This document shows, piece by piece, positions 1 through 6,667 of a stretch of 9,002 bases of DNA (its first letter is position 1; each line of letters begins with the position of its first letter). The translations under genes were made by a program, and so were the position numbers. The notes beneath the pieces are model-generated. The model saw only the letters and a program-made list of their open reading frames with translations, did no database searches and had not been told where the DNA came from. Source of the DNA: Candidatus Poseidoniales archaeon (GTDB lineage Archaea > Thermoplasmatota > Poseidoniia > MGIII > CG-Epi1); assembly GCA_015658585.1 (NCBI GenBank), contig DQOP01000065.1, positions 1 through 9,002 of the forward strand. Direction: 5' to 3'.

Positions 1-305
1 ATCCATGTCGGATCGCTATATTCCCATCCAAAAACGAAACCGTCTATTGTTCCTGTGACAAATCCGACAAGAGCACCGAACAAAACAAACCACCAGTACT
101 CCGAGCGTGAGGCTCTTCCGTCCCAATTCGCATAGTTGTTCATCAAGACATTCGTGACTGCATCAGTAAAAGACATAATGTGAGCAGGCCGGCCGCCACT
201 TGTTTGCTGTGACATACTTTGATCTATTTTCTCTGGCCCGGAAGGTCTTGTATTTCCCTCCTTCCATTTCTTATATTCCTCAGATTTATCGTTGTCAGCG
301 TCCAT
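1..305 (-). CDS. DUF805-type membrane protein, N-terminal part (cut by window edge)
   Basis: This minus-strand frame runs without a stop from an ATG at 305 to the left edge, giving 101 codons of a longer gene. Residues 44-78 match the start of the DUF805 family of small integral membrane proteins: an MSFTDAV start-like segment, then the signature GRASRSEYWWFVLF leading into a first hydrophobic helix (about residues 69-90). Function in this family is not established; it is usually a helical inner-membrane protein. Residues 1-43 are a hydrophilic, charged extension that many family members lack, so the internal ATG at 176 (residue 44) is an alternative start. I prefer 305 because a TTTAAG TATA-like element is centred about 24 nt upstream, the spacing seen at other starts here, and no ribosome binding site precedes 176. 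The gene diverges from dinB across a 54-bp spacer. Confidence 0.75.
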   Translation of the reverse strand, partial: MDADNDKSEEYKKWKEGNTRPSGPEKIDQSMSQQTSGGRPAHIMSFTDAVTNVLMNNYANWDGRASRSEYWWFVLFGALVGFVTGTIDGFVFGWEYSDPTW

Positions 306-325
306 AGGAGGGTATTCGATAGGGG

Positions 326-331
326 CTTAAA
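326..331 (-). promoter_or_regulatory. putative TATA box for the DUF805 gene
   Basis: On the minus strand this reads TTTAAG, centred about 24 nt before the ATG at 305. That is close to the archaeal TATA-to-start-site distance and would yield a leaderless message. The element is weak, so the call rests mainly on spacing shared with the other promoters in this window. Confidence 0.35.
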
Positions 332-338
332 GGTAATT
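326..338 (+). promoter_or_regulatory. putative BRE/TATA for dinB
   Basis: CTTAAAG followed by GTAATT resembles a purine/A-rich BRE beside a weak TATA element. TAATT (334-338) is centred about 24 nt before the GTG at 360. The DUF805 promoter uses the same few bases on the other strand, so the two genes probably share a compact bidirectional promoter. This is inference from spacing and composition only. Confidence 0.3.
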
Positions 339-351
339 CCTACCCTCCTTT

Positions 352-356
352 AGGAG
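352..356 (+). promoter_or_regulatory. dinB: possible Shine-Dalgarno site of dinB
   Basis: AGGAG lies 3 nt before the GTG at 360, a rather short spacing. It forms a perfect 5-bp stem with CTCCT at 345-349 (2-nt loop), so in a leadered message it could be masked. If dinB is transcribed leaderless this site is not in the mRNA and is irrelevant. Confidence 0.35.
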
Positions 357-359
357 AAT

Positions 360-1427
360 GTGGAAAGAGTAGAGTGGCCGAGAGCAATACTTCATGTTGA
401 TATGGATGCCTTCTTCGTTAATGTCCATTTATTGGAAAACCCAGAGGACGAGGGTATACCTCTGGCAGTAGGGGGTAAACCCGGACAGAGAGGTGTGATC
501 GCTTCGGCCTCCTATGAGGCTCGTGAATTAGGGGTCAGGTCAGCTATGGCCTCCAGCCGGGCCCTCCAACGGTGTCCAGAGTTGAAGCTGGTTTCTTCAA
601 ATCGACCAATGATCCGTTCCAGTTCAGTTCAGGTCATGGACATCCTGTCGCGTTATGGTACACTTGAAAGAATGAGTGTTGACGAGGCTTTTGTAGACAT
701 CTCGTCCCAGAAGAATCCACCGGCCCTGGCAAGGACTATTCTGGAACGTATAAAGGATGAAACAAAGTTGCCGGCCTCAGGTGGTTTGTCCACCTCAAAA
801 TTGGTGTCCAAGATTGCCTCTGACTTTGACAAACCCAAGGGTTTCACGGTGGTTCTGCCTGGGACAGAAAGCAAATTCTTGGCACCTCTGGAAATCCGAA
901 AGATTTATGGAATCGGCCCTAAAACAGCATCCTTGCTTAACAAATTGGGAGTAAAAATATGCTCAGATTTGGTATCTATTGATATCCAGAAGTTGTTACC
1001 TGTTTTTGGCCAATATTCGGTTCGTTTGAAAAACAAGGCCAAGGGAATAGATGACAGGCCAGTTGATTCATCACCTTGGATTGCCAAGCAGCAGGGAACC
1101 GAAAGGACATTTGAGAAGGATGTCAGTGACTCGACCATTGTAGAGGATGCGCTTCTGGAGCTTTGTACAGAGGTCTCGCAAAGCATTGGTCGCATGGGAC
1201 GTTCAGCCCGTACTGTAACCCTCAAATTGAGATGGTCCAATTTTGATACTATTACCAGACAGAGAACAGTGCCGGGTGAGATTCATCAGGCCGCAGATAT
1301 TTACAAGGTCGCCAAGACTCTGCTTTACGATAACTGGAAACCAGGGAAACCAATACGGTTGATGGGTGTTTCAGCTAGTCGTTTGGGAGTTTCGGATCAA
1401 CAGAAGCTACCCTTAGAATTCGAATAA
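360..1427 (+). CDS. dinB: DNA polymerase IV (Y-family translesion polymerase)
   Basis: This is an error-prone, non-proofreading polymerase that copies past damaged template bases at stalled forks. The 355-aa length is typical. The palm motif HVDMDAFF is at residues 12-19 with metal ligand D14, and SVDEAF at 106-111 supplies the second acidic pair D108/E109; the spacing matches Sulfolobus Dpo4 (D7, D105/E106). F19 sits at the steric-gate position that excludes ribonucleotides. The fingers segment (YEARELGVRS, 52-61), a helix-hairpin-helix thumb (IYGIGPKTASLLNKLG, about 184-199) and the little-finger domain (about 240-345) follow in order. The GTG start is chosen because the ATG two bases earlier reads into a stop after four codons. 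The C-terminus QQKLPLEFE aligns with the clamp-binding tail of bacterial DinB proteins (QLSLF-like). The last codons overlap rfcL on the other strand. One oddity: the usual acidic residue after the steric gate (family FFASVE) is His23. Confidence 0.95.
   Translation: MERVEWPRAILHVDMDAFFVNVHLLENPEDEGIPLAVGGKPGQRGVIASASYEARELGVRSAMASSRALQRCPELKLVSSNRPMIRSSSVQVMDILSRYGTLERMSVDEAFVDISSQKNPPALARTILERIKDETKLPASGGLSTSKLVSKIASDFDKPKGFTVVLPGTESKFLAPLEIRKIYGIGPKTASLLNKLGVKICSDLVSIDIQKLLPVFGQYSVRLKNKAKGIDDRPVDSSPWIAKQQGTERTFEKDVSDSTIVEDALLELCTEVSQSIGRMGRSARTVTLKLRWSNFDTITRQRTVPGEIHQAADIYKVAKTLLYDNWKPGKPIRLMGVSASRLGVSDQQKLPLEFE
1413..1427. other. 15-bp tail-to-tail overlap of dinB and rfcL encoding both C-termini
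   Basis: The plus strand reads TTA GAA TTC GAA TAA, the last four residues LEFE plus the stop of DinB. The minus strand reads TTA TTC GAA TTC TAA, the last four residues LFEF plus the stop of RfcL. GAATTC is palindromic and falls in frame on both strands, giving Glu-Phe in both proteins. In RfcL these residues are the core of a PCNA-interacting peptide; in DinB they fall within the expected clamp-binding tail. No room remains for a conventional terminator between the two genes. Confidence 0.9.
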
Positions 1428-2846
1428 ACTCTTCTGTTTGTCGTCTGCCTTGTGTGTGATTCTCTTTGGTTCTTCATCTTCCTTTTCGTGGATAATTGGA
1501 TAATCTAGGGTAACTACTTCTCTTTCTTGCCTGAAATCATTGGATTTTTCCATAATATCAATTATTCTCCTGTCTTTCTTGTCTATTCCCATCAAAGTAG
1601 CTAGTTCATTCTCGTTCAAATCTAATTTTCCGGCAATACGGGCAGCTTTGCCATGGTCATTTTGACATACTAGGGATAAGACGGCTAACTGTTCCATTTT
1701 TGTTTCCTTTATTGACTGGTGTGTTGCTCCTCCAATTTTTTTGGCCAGTGAATCCCTATAACCTCTTTGAAATCGGCTAGCCCCCATTTTCCTTATCCAT
1801 GAAGGAAATTGTAGTCGGCGTCCGGTGGTTGGATGAGCCTTGGATAAGGCAACGCCACTTGACATCAATTCCGAAGCATATCCCCAAAGCCCATAGTTTT
1901 GGTTATTTATTACACGAGCGAGTAGCAAATCGGCGTATGCTACTTTATCGTAGGCACGCTCAATGTCACTGGGATGCTTGTACATGATTGGAATATTGTC
2001 ACTTACCCATGTTGCCACTTCTCTTGGTTGTTCATTCAAATTGAATATGGCAGTCCGGGGGTCCTCGTAATTATCACTGTTGAATATCACGTTTAGCGTG
2101 TCAAACATTTCGATTTCACGGTCTCGCGAGCCCAGTTTCTTCACATCTTCCACCAATATTTTCTTATTACCTTCCGAAAGAGATTGCAGATCGTTGATTG
2201 CAGCTCTTAGATCGCCTTTAGCAACTTCTGCCATGGCTCTGATTGTATCCTGACTTATCTCAAGTTTCTCACTCTCACATACCTTGTTCAGTACCATCGT
2301 TACGGAAACTGCTGATGGTCTCTGGAATTTTAGTGTCAAGGCCAGTCTTTTTATCTTTGAACCAGTGCCTTTGGTGAGATTGTAAAGATCATTGACTGTA
2401 ATCACTACGGGTTGTTTGGTCAGCTCTAAAGTCTTGGCTATAGCCTTCTTCCCACCTCTATCACTATAGTTCTTCACCTTTTTCTTTGATTGTTCGGCTC
2501 TTTCGTATAAATTGTCAGCTTCATCAAGCAGAATCAGGTTCCTGCTAGACACACCTTTATTTCCAAATGTCTGAAAGAGTCCAGCCCGTAGTGCTATACC
2601 TTCGATTACGGCCCCAGATCTGGTATCAGAGGCATTGAGTTCAATAACTTCCCATCCCATATCGTTTGCTAATCCAATGGCTGCAGAGGTCTTTCCACAT
2701 CCTGGTGGACCAGATAGAATAACACCTTTCTTTGTAGTCTTATTTCCCCATGAATTCGCCCAGTTCTTCAGATCATTTATCGTTTTAGTATTCCCAATCA
2801 GGTCCGAAAGACTTTCGGGCCTATATTTCTCAGCCCAGGGTTCCAT
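1413..2846 (-). CDS. rfcL: Replication factor C large subunit (clamp loader)
   Basis: RfcL is the AAA+ large subunit that, with four RfcS copies, opens the PCNA ring and loads it on primed DNA. From the ATG at 2846 it has 477 residues, normal for archaea. Visible motifs are WAEKYRPESLSDLIGN at 4-19 (RFC box near the N-terminus), Walker A GPPGCGKT at 46-53, Walker B LILLDEAD at 104-111, sensor 1 VVITVND, and a sensor 2 segment GDLRAAINDLQ. The C-terminal region is a helical collar, ending in an acidic/basic tail and the PCNA-interacting peptide QKSLFEF (471-477). The start is ATG 2846 rather than the TTG just before it: AGGTGAT lies 2 nt upstream, and the ATG overlaps the preceding gene's stop as TGATG, implying translational coupling. 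No rfcS gene is in the window. Confidence 0.96.
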   Translation of the reverse strand: MEPWAEKYRPESLSDLIGNTKTINDLKNWANSWGNKTTKKGVILSGPPGCGKTSAAIGLANDMGWEVIELNASDTRSGAVIEGIALRAGLFQTFGNKGVSSRNLILLDEADNLYERAEQSKKKVKNYSDRGGKKAIAKTLELTKQPVVITVNDLYNLTKGTGSKIKRLALTLKFQRPSAVSVTMVLNKVCESEKLEISQDTIRAMAEVAKGDLRAAINDLQSLSEGNKKILVEDVKKLGSRDREIEMFDTLNVIFNSDNYEDPRTAIFNLNEQPREVATWVSDNIPIMYKHPSDIERAYDKVAYADLLLARVINNQNYGLWGYASELMSSGVALSKAHPTTGRRLQFPSWIRKMGASRFQRGYRDSLAKKIGGATHQSIKETKMEQLAVLSLVCQNDHGKAARIAGKLDLNENELATLMGIDKKDRRIIDIMEKSNDFRQEREVVTLDYPIIHEKEDEEPKRITHKADDKQKSLFEF

Positions 2847-3637
2847 CAATCACCTAGTTTCATTGCAAAGTGTAAACGTTGATATTTCAGAATAGACTTT
2901 GCATTTCTGGAAACTATCCAGAAGCAAAAGAATATACAAATTCCACAAATAATCATTATAGTTCCAAAGGAGGATTTGAATTCTGTGCTATCTAGTTTAA
3001 AGACAGATAGATCCCAATCTCCGTTTCCCATATAGATCATAATTCCGGATACAGCTGATGCTAACAAACCGGCTAGAATCAGCGACCTACTCTCTGTCCT
3101 ACGGTATAGTTGAAGCACAGGGGAAATAATCGTTAAAAATAGTGCAATTCCAAATAGGGTGAAAAATAGTCTCATGAATTTGGTCTGATAATAATTTACG
3201 GAGGAGGATGGGAAACCACCGGCCATCACACTCTCAGCGATCATTGGTAGAGGCGCATAGGCTGCAACAATACATCCCAGAAAGAAGAATCTGGCCAAAA
3301 GGAGTAGAAATTGTGATCTTTTACTATCTATTTCCATTTTTTCCAATTTCTTGTATGTTCTCTTCAGAACCCATCTGGAAACGGCCATGGTGCTAGAGGC
3401 CAGAGGAACAAAGACGGCAGTGACTAAAATTAAACCTCCCACCAGCTGACCCATAAGGTCTGCACCAGAATCCTTGCCTAGCAATGATGATAATGACATT
3501 ACTTTGTCGGTACTGGTGTAAACCAGGATTCCTTGACCTATGTAAAGTAGGGCCAACAAGAACCCGGCTATGAAAATCCGAGTTCCAAAACTGCTGTAGA
3601 TGTAGGCGTCTGGCTGGTCTCGAATAAACCGTACCAC
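2846..3637 (-). CDS. Six-helix membrane protein of unknown function
   Basis: I do not recognise this 263-aa protein. It shows six hydrophobic segments at about residues 20-41, 61-82, 108-131, 154-175, 184-203 and 224-243. A basic, charged loop (88-107, rich in Lys/Arg) between helices 2 and 3 and Arg-rich turns after helix 4 suggest those loops face the cytoplasm. No catalytic or transport motif is evident and there is no cleavable signal peptide. The start is GTG at 3637, since there is no ATG before the first helix; a weak GGTAG lies 5 nt upstream. It sits 25 nt after hel308, and its TGA overlaps the rfcL ATG by one base, so it is probably co-transcribed with both DNA-metabolism genes. Whether it acts with them or merely shares the transcript cannot be decided here. 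Confidence 0.8.
   Translation of the reverse strand: MVRFIRDQPDAYIYSSFGTRIFIAGFLLALLYIGQGILVYTSTDKVMSLSSLLGKDSGADLMGQLVGGLILVTAVFVPLASSTMAVSRWVLKRTYKKLEKMEIDSKRSQFLLLLARFFFLGCIVAAYAPLPMIAESVMAGGFPSSSVNYYQTKFMRLFFTLFGIALFLTIISPVLQLYRRTESRSLILAGLLASAVSGIMIYMGNGDWDLSVFKLDSTEFKSSFGTIMIICGICIFFCFWIVSRNAKSILKYQRLHFAMKLGD
2849..2855 (-). promoter_or_regulatory. rfcL: Shine-Dalgarno site of rfcL
   Basis: AGGTGAT on the minus strand is a seven-base match to the complement of the 16S rRNA 3' end. It lies inside the last codons of the upstream membrane-protein gene. Its position decides the rfcL start in favour of the ATG at 2846 over the TTG at 2849, which would leave no spacing. It is the clearest ribosome binding site in the window. 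Confidence 0.65.
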
Positions 3638-3662
3638 AATTCTACCAGAGGAGCGCTATTAA

Positions 3663-5813
3663 TTAGCCTAACTCAAAACGGGTTTGCTCAGGTTCTTTCT
3701 TACCTGATAGTTTTCCGCCCAATTTGGGACCTATCCCCGGAATTTCAGCTAGTTCTGAGGGTCTTGCGTCTCTTATCGAGCCTTGGCTTGTGAAACCAGA
3801 ATTAAAAAGCGCTCTGGCTCTTACTCTTCCTATGGATTCTATATCCAGCAGCGGTAGAAGTTCCTTACGAACCCCACTATTCACACGTATCTGTAGTTCG
3901 GTTATCATCTTGGTCGATTCTGGAGAAACCAATTCAGATAGTTCACCCATAGCATAAAGGATCCATTTAGCAGTCTCGACCTTTGCCCTGATGCCCCCCG
4001 GAGTTGTCGAATATCTCTTCAGAAGGTGTTCTTCAGGCGTCTCTTCGATCCAGTCCATCAATAGCAAGGCGGTCTTCAGATCCCATAAATAGAACTCCAA
4101 TTCGACATGTTCAACCGGAGGAGGAAGCATGAGATCCCCTTCCATTTGCATCAGATGTGTAAGATAAGTTTCCATTTCATTTTTCCGGACGTATAATGAG
4201 TATACATCAGGAGTCCTGGCGATGGTATGCAGGATCCCAAGAGGATTCGCATCAACTTCTGATTCCAGAGCATTGCGGATGATAACTCCTGACAAGGGAT
4301 CAATATACAACTGTGAAATCTTCCTTCCAAAGGCAGTCGGCCTAAATTTCTCTTTTAATTGGTTATTTGCAGATACAAATTCCCCATCCTGCCGACCTTC
4401 AATTTCTATCAGGTTCTCCTTGTCCAGGAAATCGAGTACCTTGTTCAAACGGTGTTGTGTTCTCCAGAGTTCTCCTTGAACCCCAAAGAGGGTCTTTCCA
4501 AGAAATTCGTGCAATCTTTCCTTCGTATTTATTGTACCTGAGGCTATCAGTGAGAGAAGATGCGTTCTGAGCGCTGGTTCACTACCTAGTCTAGAATTGA
4601 CAGGTTCAGTTTCTCCCTCGAAGTAATTCTCCGTAAAATAATCAATTTGTTCCCTGTTCTTTGCAATAAGTATACCTTCACCATCTATATCAAACCCAGG
4701 TCTTCCAGCTCTTCCTAGCATTTGTTGAACTTCCAATATCGGCAAAGGCTGGTTTGATTGAAATGAGGATTCCCAACGACTAAGATCCCTGATTATGACT
4801 CTCTTTGCCGGTAGGTTTACTCCAGCTGCCAGAGTTGGAGTAGCACATAGAGCCCTCAGTGTCCTGTCCCTGAAAGCGGATTCAATTATCTGTCTGTGGC
4901 GATTTGTAAGGCCAGCATGATGGTAGGCAACTCCCTTGGTGATTAGTTTTGAGAGGTTTGAATCTACTGAGGTTACTTCGTCAGCTCCCTGCTTTATTCT
5001 ATCTGCGTAGGATTTCAGTTTTTCCATATCTTCAGAGTTTATTTTTCCCCCAATGAGTCTTCCTAAATTTCGGGCCTGTGCCTCTGCAGCTTTTCGGGTT
5101 CCTACGAACACTAGGCATTGCTCTGGCAGGTTATCTGTGGCAATCCCCTCTACACCACTTAGTCCAATGCTTTTTTTTTCTCCATCTTCCCATTCTATTT
5201 CTTTGTCTATGGCAATCCCTCTTCTAAGAGGAACGGGCCGAAAATCACTTTGAACCAGAGTCGCATCCAACCATTCAGCAATCTCTTCTGAATTGGATAC
5301 AGTAGCTGAAAGACCGATAATCTGGATGGTTGGATTGATTTCTCTGAATTTGGTAAGTGTCACCTCCAGGGTCGGACCTCTTCCCGAGTCATTGATCAGA
5401 TGTATTTCATCGGCCACTAGACAATCTACTTCAGTCAACCAGGAGGGGTTATGCCGAATCAATGAATCGGCTCTTTCCGAAGTGGCAATTATGATGTCAT
5501 ACTTTGACAAACCTCTGGCCTTGTCAAAATCCCCTACAGAGACCCCTATTTTGGCCCCATTCAGGATATTTTTACAAATATCCCTTAATTCGTTTACCTT
5601 TTCCCAGGCCAGTGCCCTCAGGGGAACCAGATAGATTCCTTTTTTATTTGATCTTACCGCCCTCATGAGTGCAACATAGGCGACCAATGTTTTGCCGGCG
5701 GCCGTAGGCACGGACATGAGCACCGAATCTCCTTTTTCAACAACCTTGATTGCTTCTTTTTGGGGAGGATATAATTCTTTGATGTTCAGATACTCTAGCA
5801 GTTCAGGTAACAA
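3663..5813 (-). CDS. hel308: Hel308 family ATP-dependent 3'-5' DNA helicase
   Basis: Hel308 (Hjm) is a Ski2-like superfamily 2 helicase that unwinds the lagging strand at stalled forks and promotes repair and restart. The 716-aa length fits the family. Motifs in order: Q motif LYPPQKEA (14-21), Walker A PTAAGKT (36-42), DEIH box (135-138), SAT (169-171), HHAGL (298-302), TPTLAAGVNLPA (325-336), and motif VI QQMLGRAGRPGFD (363-375). A winged-helix and ratchet region follows (about 400-640). The C-terminus has two helix-hairpin-helix-like segments (DIESIGRVRARALFNSGF, 657-674, and IPGIGPKLGGKL, 691-702). The TTG start at 5813 is the only plausible one: the Q motif begins at residue 14, an in-frame TGA stands at 5826-5828, and no ATG lies between. 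The start is 2 nt after the stop of the upstream membrane gene, which suggests coupling. The short tail EQTRFELG might be a degenerate PCNA-binding peptide; this is speculative. Confidence 0.95.
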   Translation of the reverse strand: MLPELLEYLNIKELYPPQKEAIKVVEKGDSVLMSVPTAAGKTLVAYVALMRAVRSNKKGIYLVPLRALAWEKVNELRDICKNILNGAKIGVSVGDFDKARGLSKYDIIIATSERADSLIRHNPSWLTEVDCLVADEIHLINDSGRGPTLEVTLTKFREINPTIQIIGLSATVSNSEEIAEWLDATLVQSDFRPVPLRRGIAIDKEIEWEDGEKKSIGLSGVEGIATDNLPEQCLVFVGTRKAAEAQARNLGRLIGGKINSEDMEKLKSYADRIKQGADEVTSVDSNLSKLITKGVAYHHAGLTNRHRQIIESAFRDRTLRALCATPTLAAGVNLPAKRVIIRDLSRWESSFQSNQPLPILEVQQMLGRAGRPGFDIDGEGILIAKNREQIDYFTENYFEGETEPVNSRLGSEPALRTHLLSLIASGTINTKERLHEFLGKTLFGVQGELWRTQHRLNKVLDFLDKENLIEIEGRQDGEFVSANNQLKEKFRPTAFGRKISQLYIDPLSGVIIRNALESEVDANPLGILHTIARTPDVYSLYVRKNEMETYLTHLMQMEGDLMLPPPVEHVELEFYLWDLKTALLLMDWIEETPEEHLLKRYSTTPGGIRAKVETAKWILYAMGELSELVSPESTKMITELQIRVNSGVRKELLPLLDIESIGRVRARALFNSGFTSQGSIRDARPSELAEIPGIGPKLGGKLSGKKEPEQTRFELG

Positions 5814-5815
5814 CC

Positions 5816-6349
5816 TTACCAGCTCTCATCCTGCTCTGCTATACCAAATTCAGGTCGGCTTTGAAATGTCAAGTAAAGTGCTATTGCCCCAAGAAGGGTT
5901 GATAGCAATAATCCACCCAATCCAACTATGGCAGCAGAACAGCCGATAAGGACCATATTGTAATTCTGTCTCATCATCAAGAGAGCCCCTCCAACAAATG
6001 CCAGAATAGCGCAGACGAGTTCCCAGATCATTCCGAATTTGAGGATCTTACGAACAAAGTCTTCGTCAATCTCTTCTTCCTGTTCTATCTCAATTCCCAT
6101 TTCACCCATAACATCGTTGTACTTTGCCGTCACTCCCTGTATTTTTTCTTCATCGTTTAGAAGTCCATTCATGGTTGTGGCTGTTCCCAGTAGAACGAAT
6201 CCTGCGATAATGAGGACTAGTGCCGCTTGACTTGGTTTGCTAGTAGCGGGATATAGAGCAACCAGACTACTACTCTCCTCTTCATCACCCCAATCTAAAG
6301 ATTCATACTGCGTTTCTTCCCATCCTTCGGAATCATCATCCTCATCCAT
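5816..6349 (-). CDS. Small membrane protein with acidic N-terminus, unknown function
   Basis: I do not recognise this 177-aa protein. The first 28 residues are strongly acidic (Asp/Glu-rich, with Trp and Tyr) and probably disordered. Hydrophobic segments follow at about 42-64, 105-126 and 131-162. The last is long and glycine-interrupted and may be two helices, so there are three or four membrane spans. An acidic loop (65-104, with a QEEEIDED stretch) separates the first two. The ATG at 6349 is preferred over the adjacent TTG at 6352; no Shine-Dalgarno site is seen. A good TATA box 20 nt upstream suggests a leaderless message, making this the first gene of the hel308-rfcL transcription unit. 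Its TAA is followed after only 2 nt by the hel308 start, which ties the two genes in translation. Confidence 0.78.
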   Translation of the reverse strand: MDEDDDSEGWEETQYESLDWGDEEESSSLVALYPATSKPSQAALVLIIAGFVLLGTATTMNGLLNDEEKIQGVTAKYNDVMGEMGIEIEQEEEIDEDFVRKILKFGMIWELVCAILAFVGGALLMMRQNYNMVLIGCSAAIVGLGGLLLSTLLGAIALYLTFQSRPEFGIAEQDESW

Positions 6350-6369
6350 CAATCAGTCAGTACTCGACC

Positions 6370-6377
6370 TATAATAA
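6370..6377 (-). promoter_or_regulatory. TATA box for the membrane protein-hel308-rfcL unit
   Basis: TTATTATA on the minus strand lies in the 36-nt gap after rnp2, centred about 24 nt before the ATG at 6349. The spacing predicts transcription starting at or next to the start codon. If real, it separates control of hel308 and rfcL from the upstream rnp2 unit. Confidence 0.5.
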
Positions 6378-6385
6378 TGATTGCT

Positions 6386-6667
6386 CTATTCTTTCTCGAG
6401 CCCCTTCAAGGTTCCACTGGTTCTAACAGTCTGTATTTTCATTTCCGTGCCATTTCTATTCATGATCTCTCTTGCCTGTTTTGCCAATTTATGGTCGACA
6501 CGAACAATTCCTTTTTTGGAATCATATTTCATCAGTTTCAACCTTATTTTACCGTTCAGTTCTTTACATCGGTCATTCAAGAATCGATTAACTTGATTCT
6601 TGGTAGTGCTCGCTGAATGTGTGAACAAGATGTACCTTTTCCGCCCTCTATTCTGTTTAACAACCAT
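6386..6667 (-). CDS. rnp2: RNase P protein component 2 (Pop5/Rnp2)
   Basis: Rnp2 is the archaeal homologue of eukaryotic Pop5. It binds the catalytic domain of RNase P RNA, as a heterotetramer with Rnp3, and supports removal of tRNA 5' leaders. The 93-aa protein starts with a basic segment and the strand RKRYILF (9-15). It carries the family's GIVRV strand at 53-57, followed by a helix, and ends with the characteristic TVRTSGTLKGL (80-90), equivalent to the conserved SGT-I/L-K end of Pop5 proteins. It is somewhat shorter than many homologues. Its ATG overlaps the stop of the upstream coiled-coil gene as TAATG, and no clear ribosome binding site is seen, so it probably depends on translation of that gene. 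The familiar archaeal neighbours (proteasome alpha subunit, SBDS homologue) are not here. Confidence 0.87.
   Translation of the reverse strand: MVVKQNRGRKRYILFTHSASTTKNQVNRFLNDRCKELNGKIRLKLMKYDSKKGIVRVDHKLAKQAREIMNRNGTEMKIQTVRTSGTLKGLEKE

Larger units (their letters stand above)
306..349. repeat. 9-bp inverted repeat in the DUF805/dinB divergent spacer
   Basis: AGGAGGGTA (306-314) and TACCCTCCT (341-349) are perfect reverse complements separated by 26 nt. Read towards each gene, the motif TACCCTCCT sits just upstream of both starts: it directly abuts the DUF805 ATG at 305 and lies 10 nt before the dinB GTG at 360. The two arms flank the TATA-like core in the middle of the spacer. This could be a shared operator for a dimeric regulator. 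If transcribed, it could also be an RNA switch, because the right arm (CTCCT, 345-349) can pair instead with AGGAG at 352-356. Neither role is proven. Confidence 0.6.

Noticed and set aside
358..372. ATG two bases before the dinB start
   Set aside because: This frame stops after ATG TGG AAA GAG; only the GTG at 360 opens the polymerase frame.
905..1240. 111-codon open frame on the minus strand inside dinB
   Set aside because: It is a shadow of the DinB thumb and little-finger coding sequence with no supporting signal.
2844..2849. TTG at 2849 as the rfcL start
   Set aside because: The AGGTGAT ribosome binding site would abut or overlap it, while the adjacent ATG at 2846 has better spacing and forms the TGATG junction.
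5293..5634. 113-codon open frame on the plus strand inside hel308
   Set aside because: It lies opposite the strongly conserved Hel308 motor domain, has no promoter or ribosome binding site, and its product is not recognisable.
6347..6352. TTG at 6352 as the start of the 177-aa membrane protein; its start region shares TGATTGATGGA with the rfcL start
   Set aside because: ATG at 6349 is the stronger codon with the right TATA spacing. The shared 11 bases are short, and only the rfcL copy has a preceding ribosome binding site, so I treat the match as chance.
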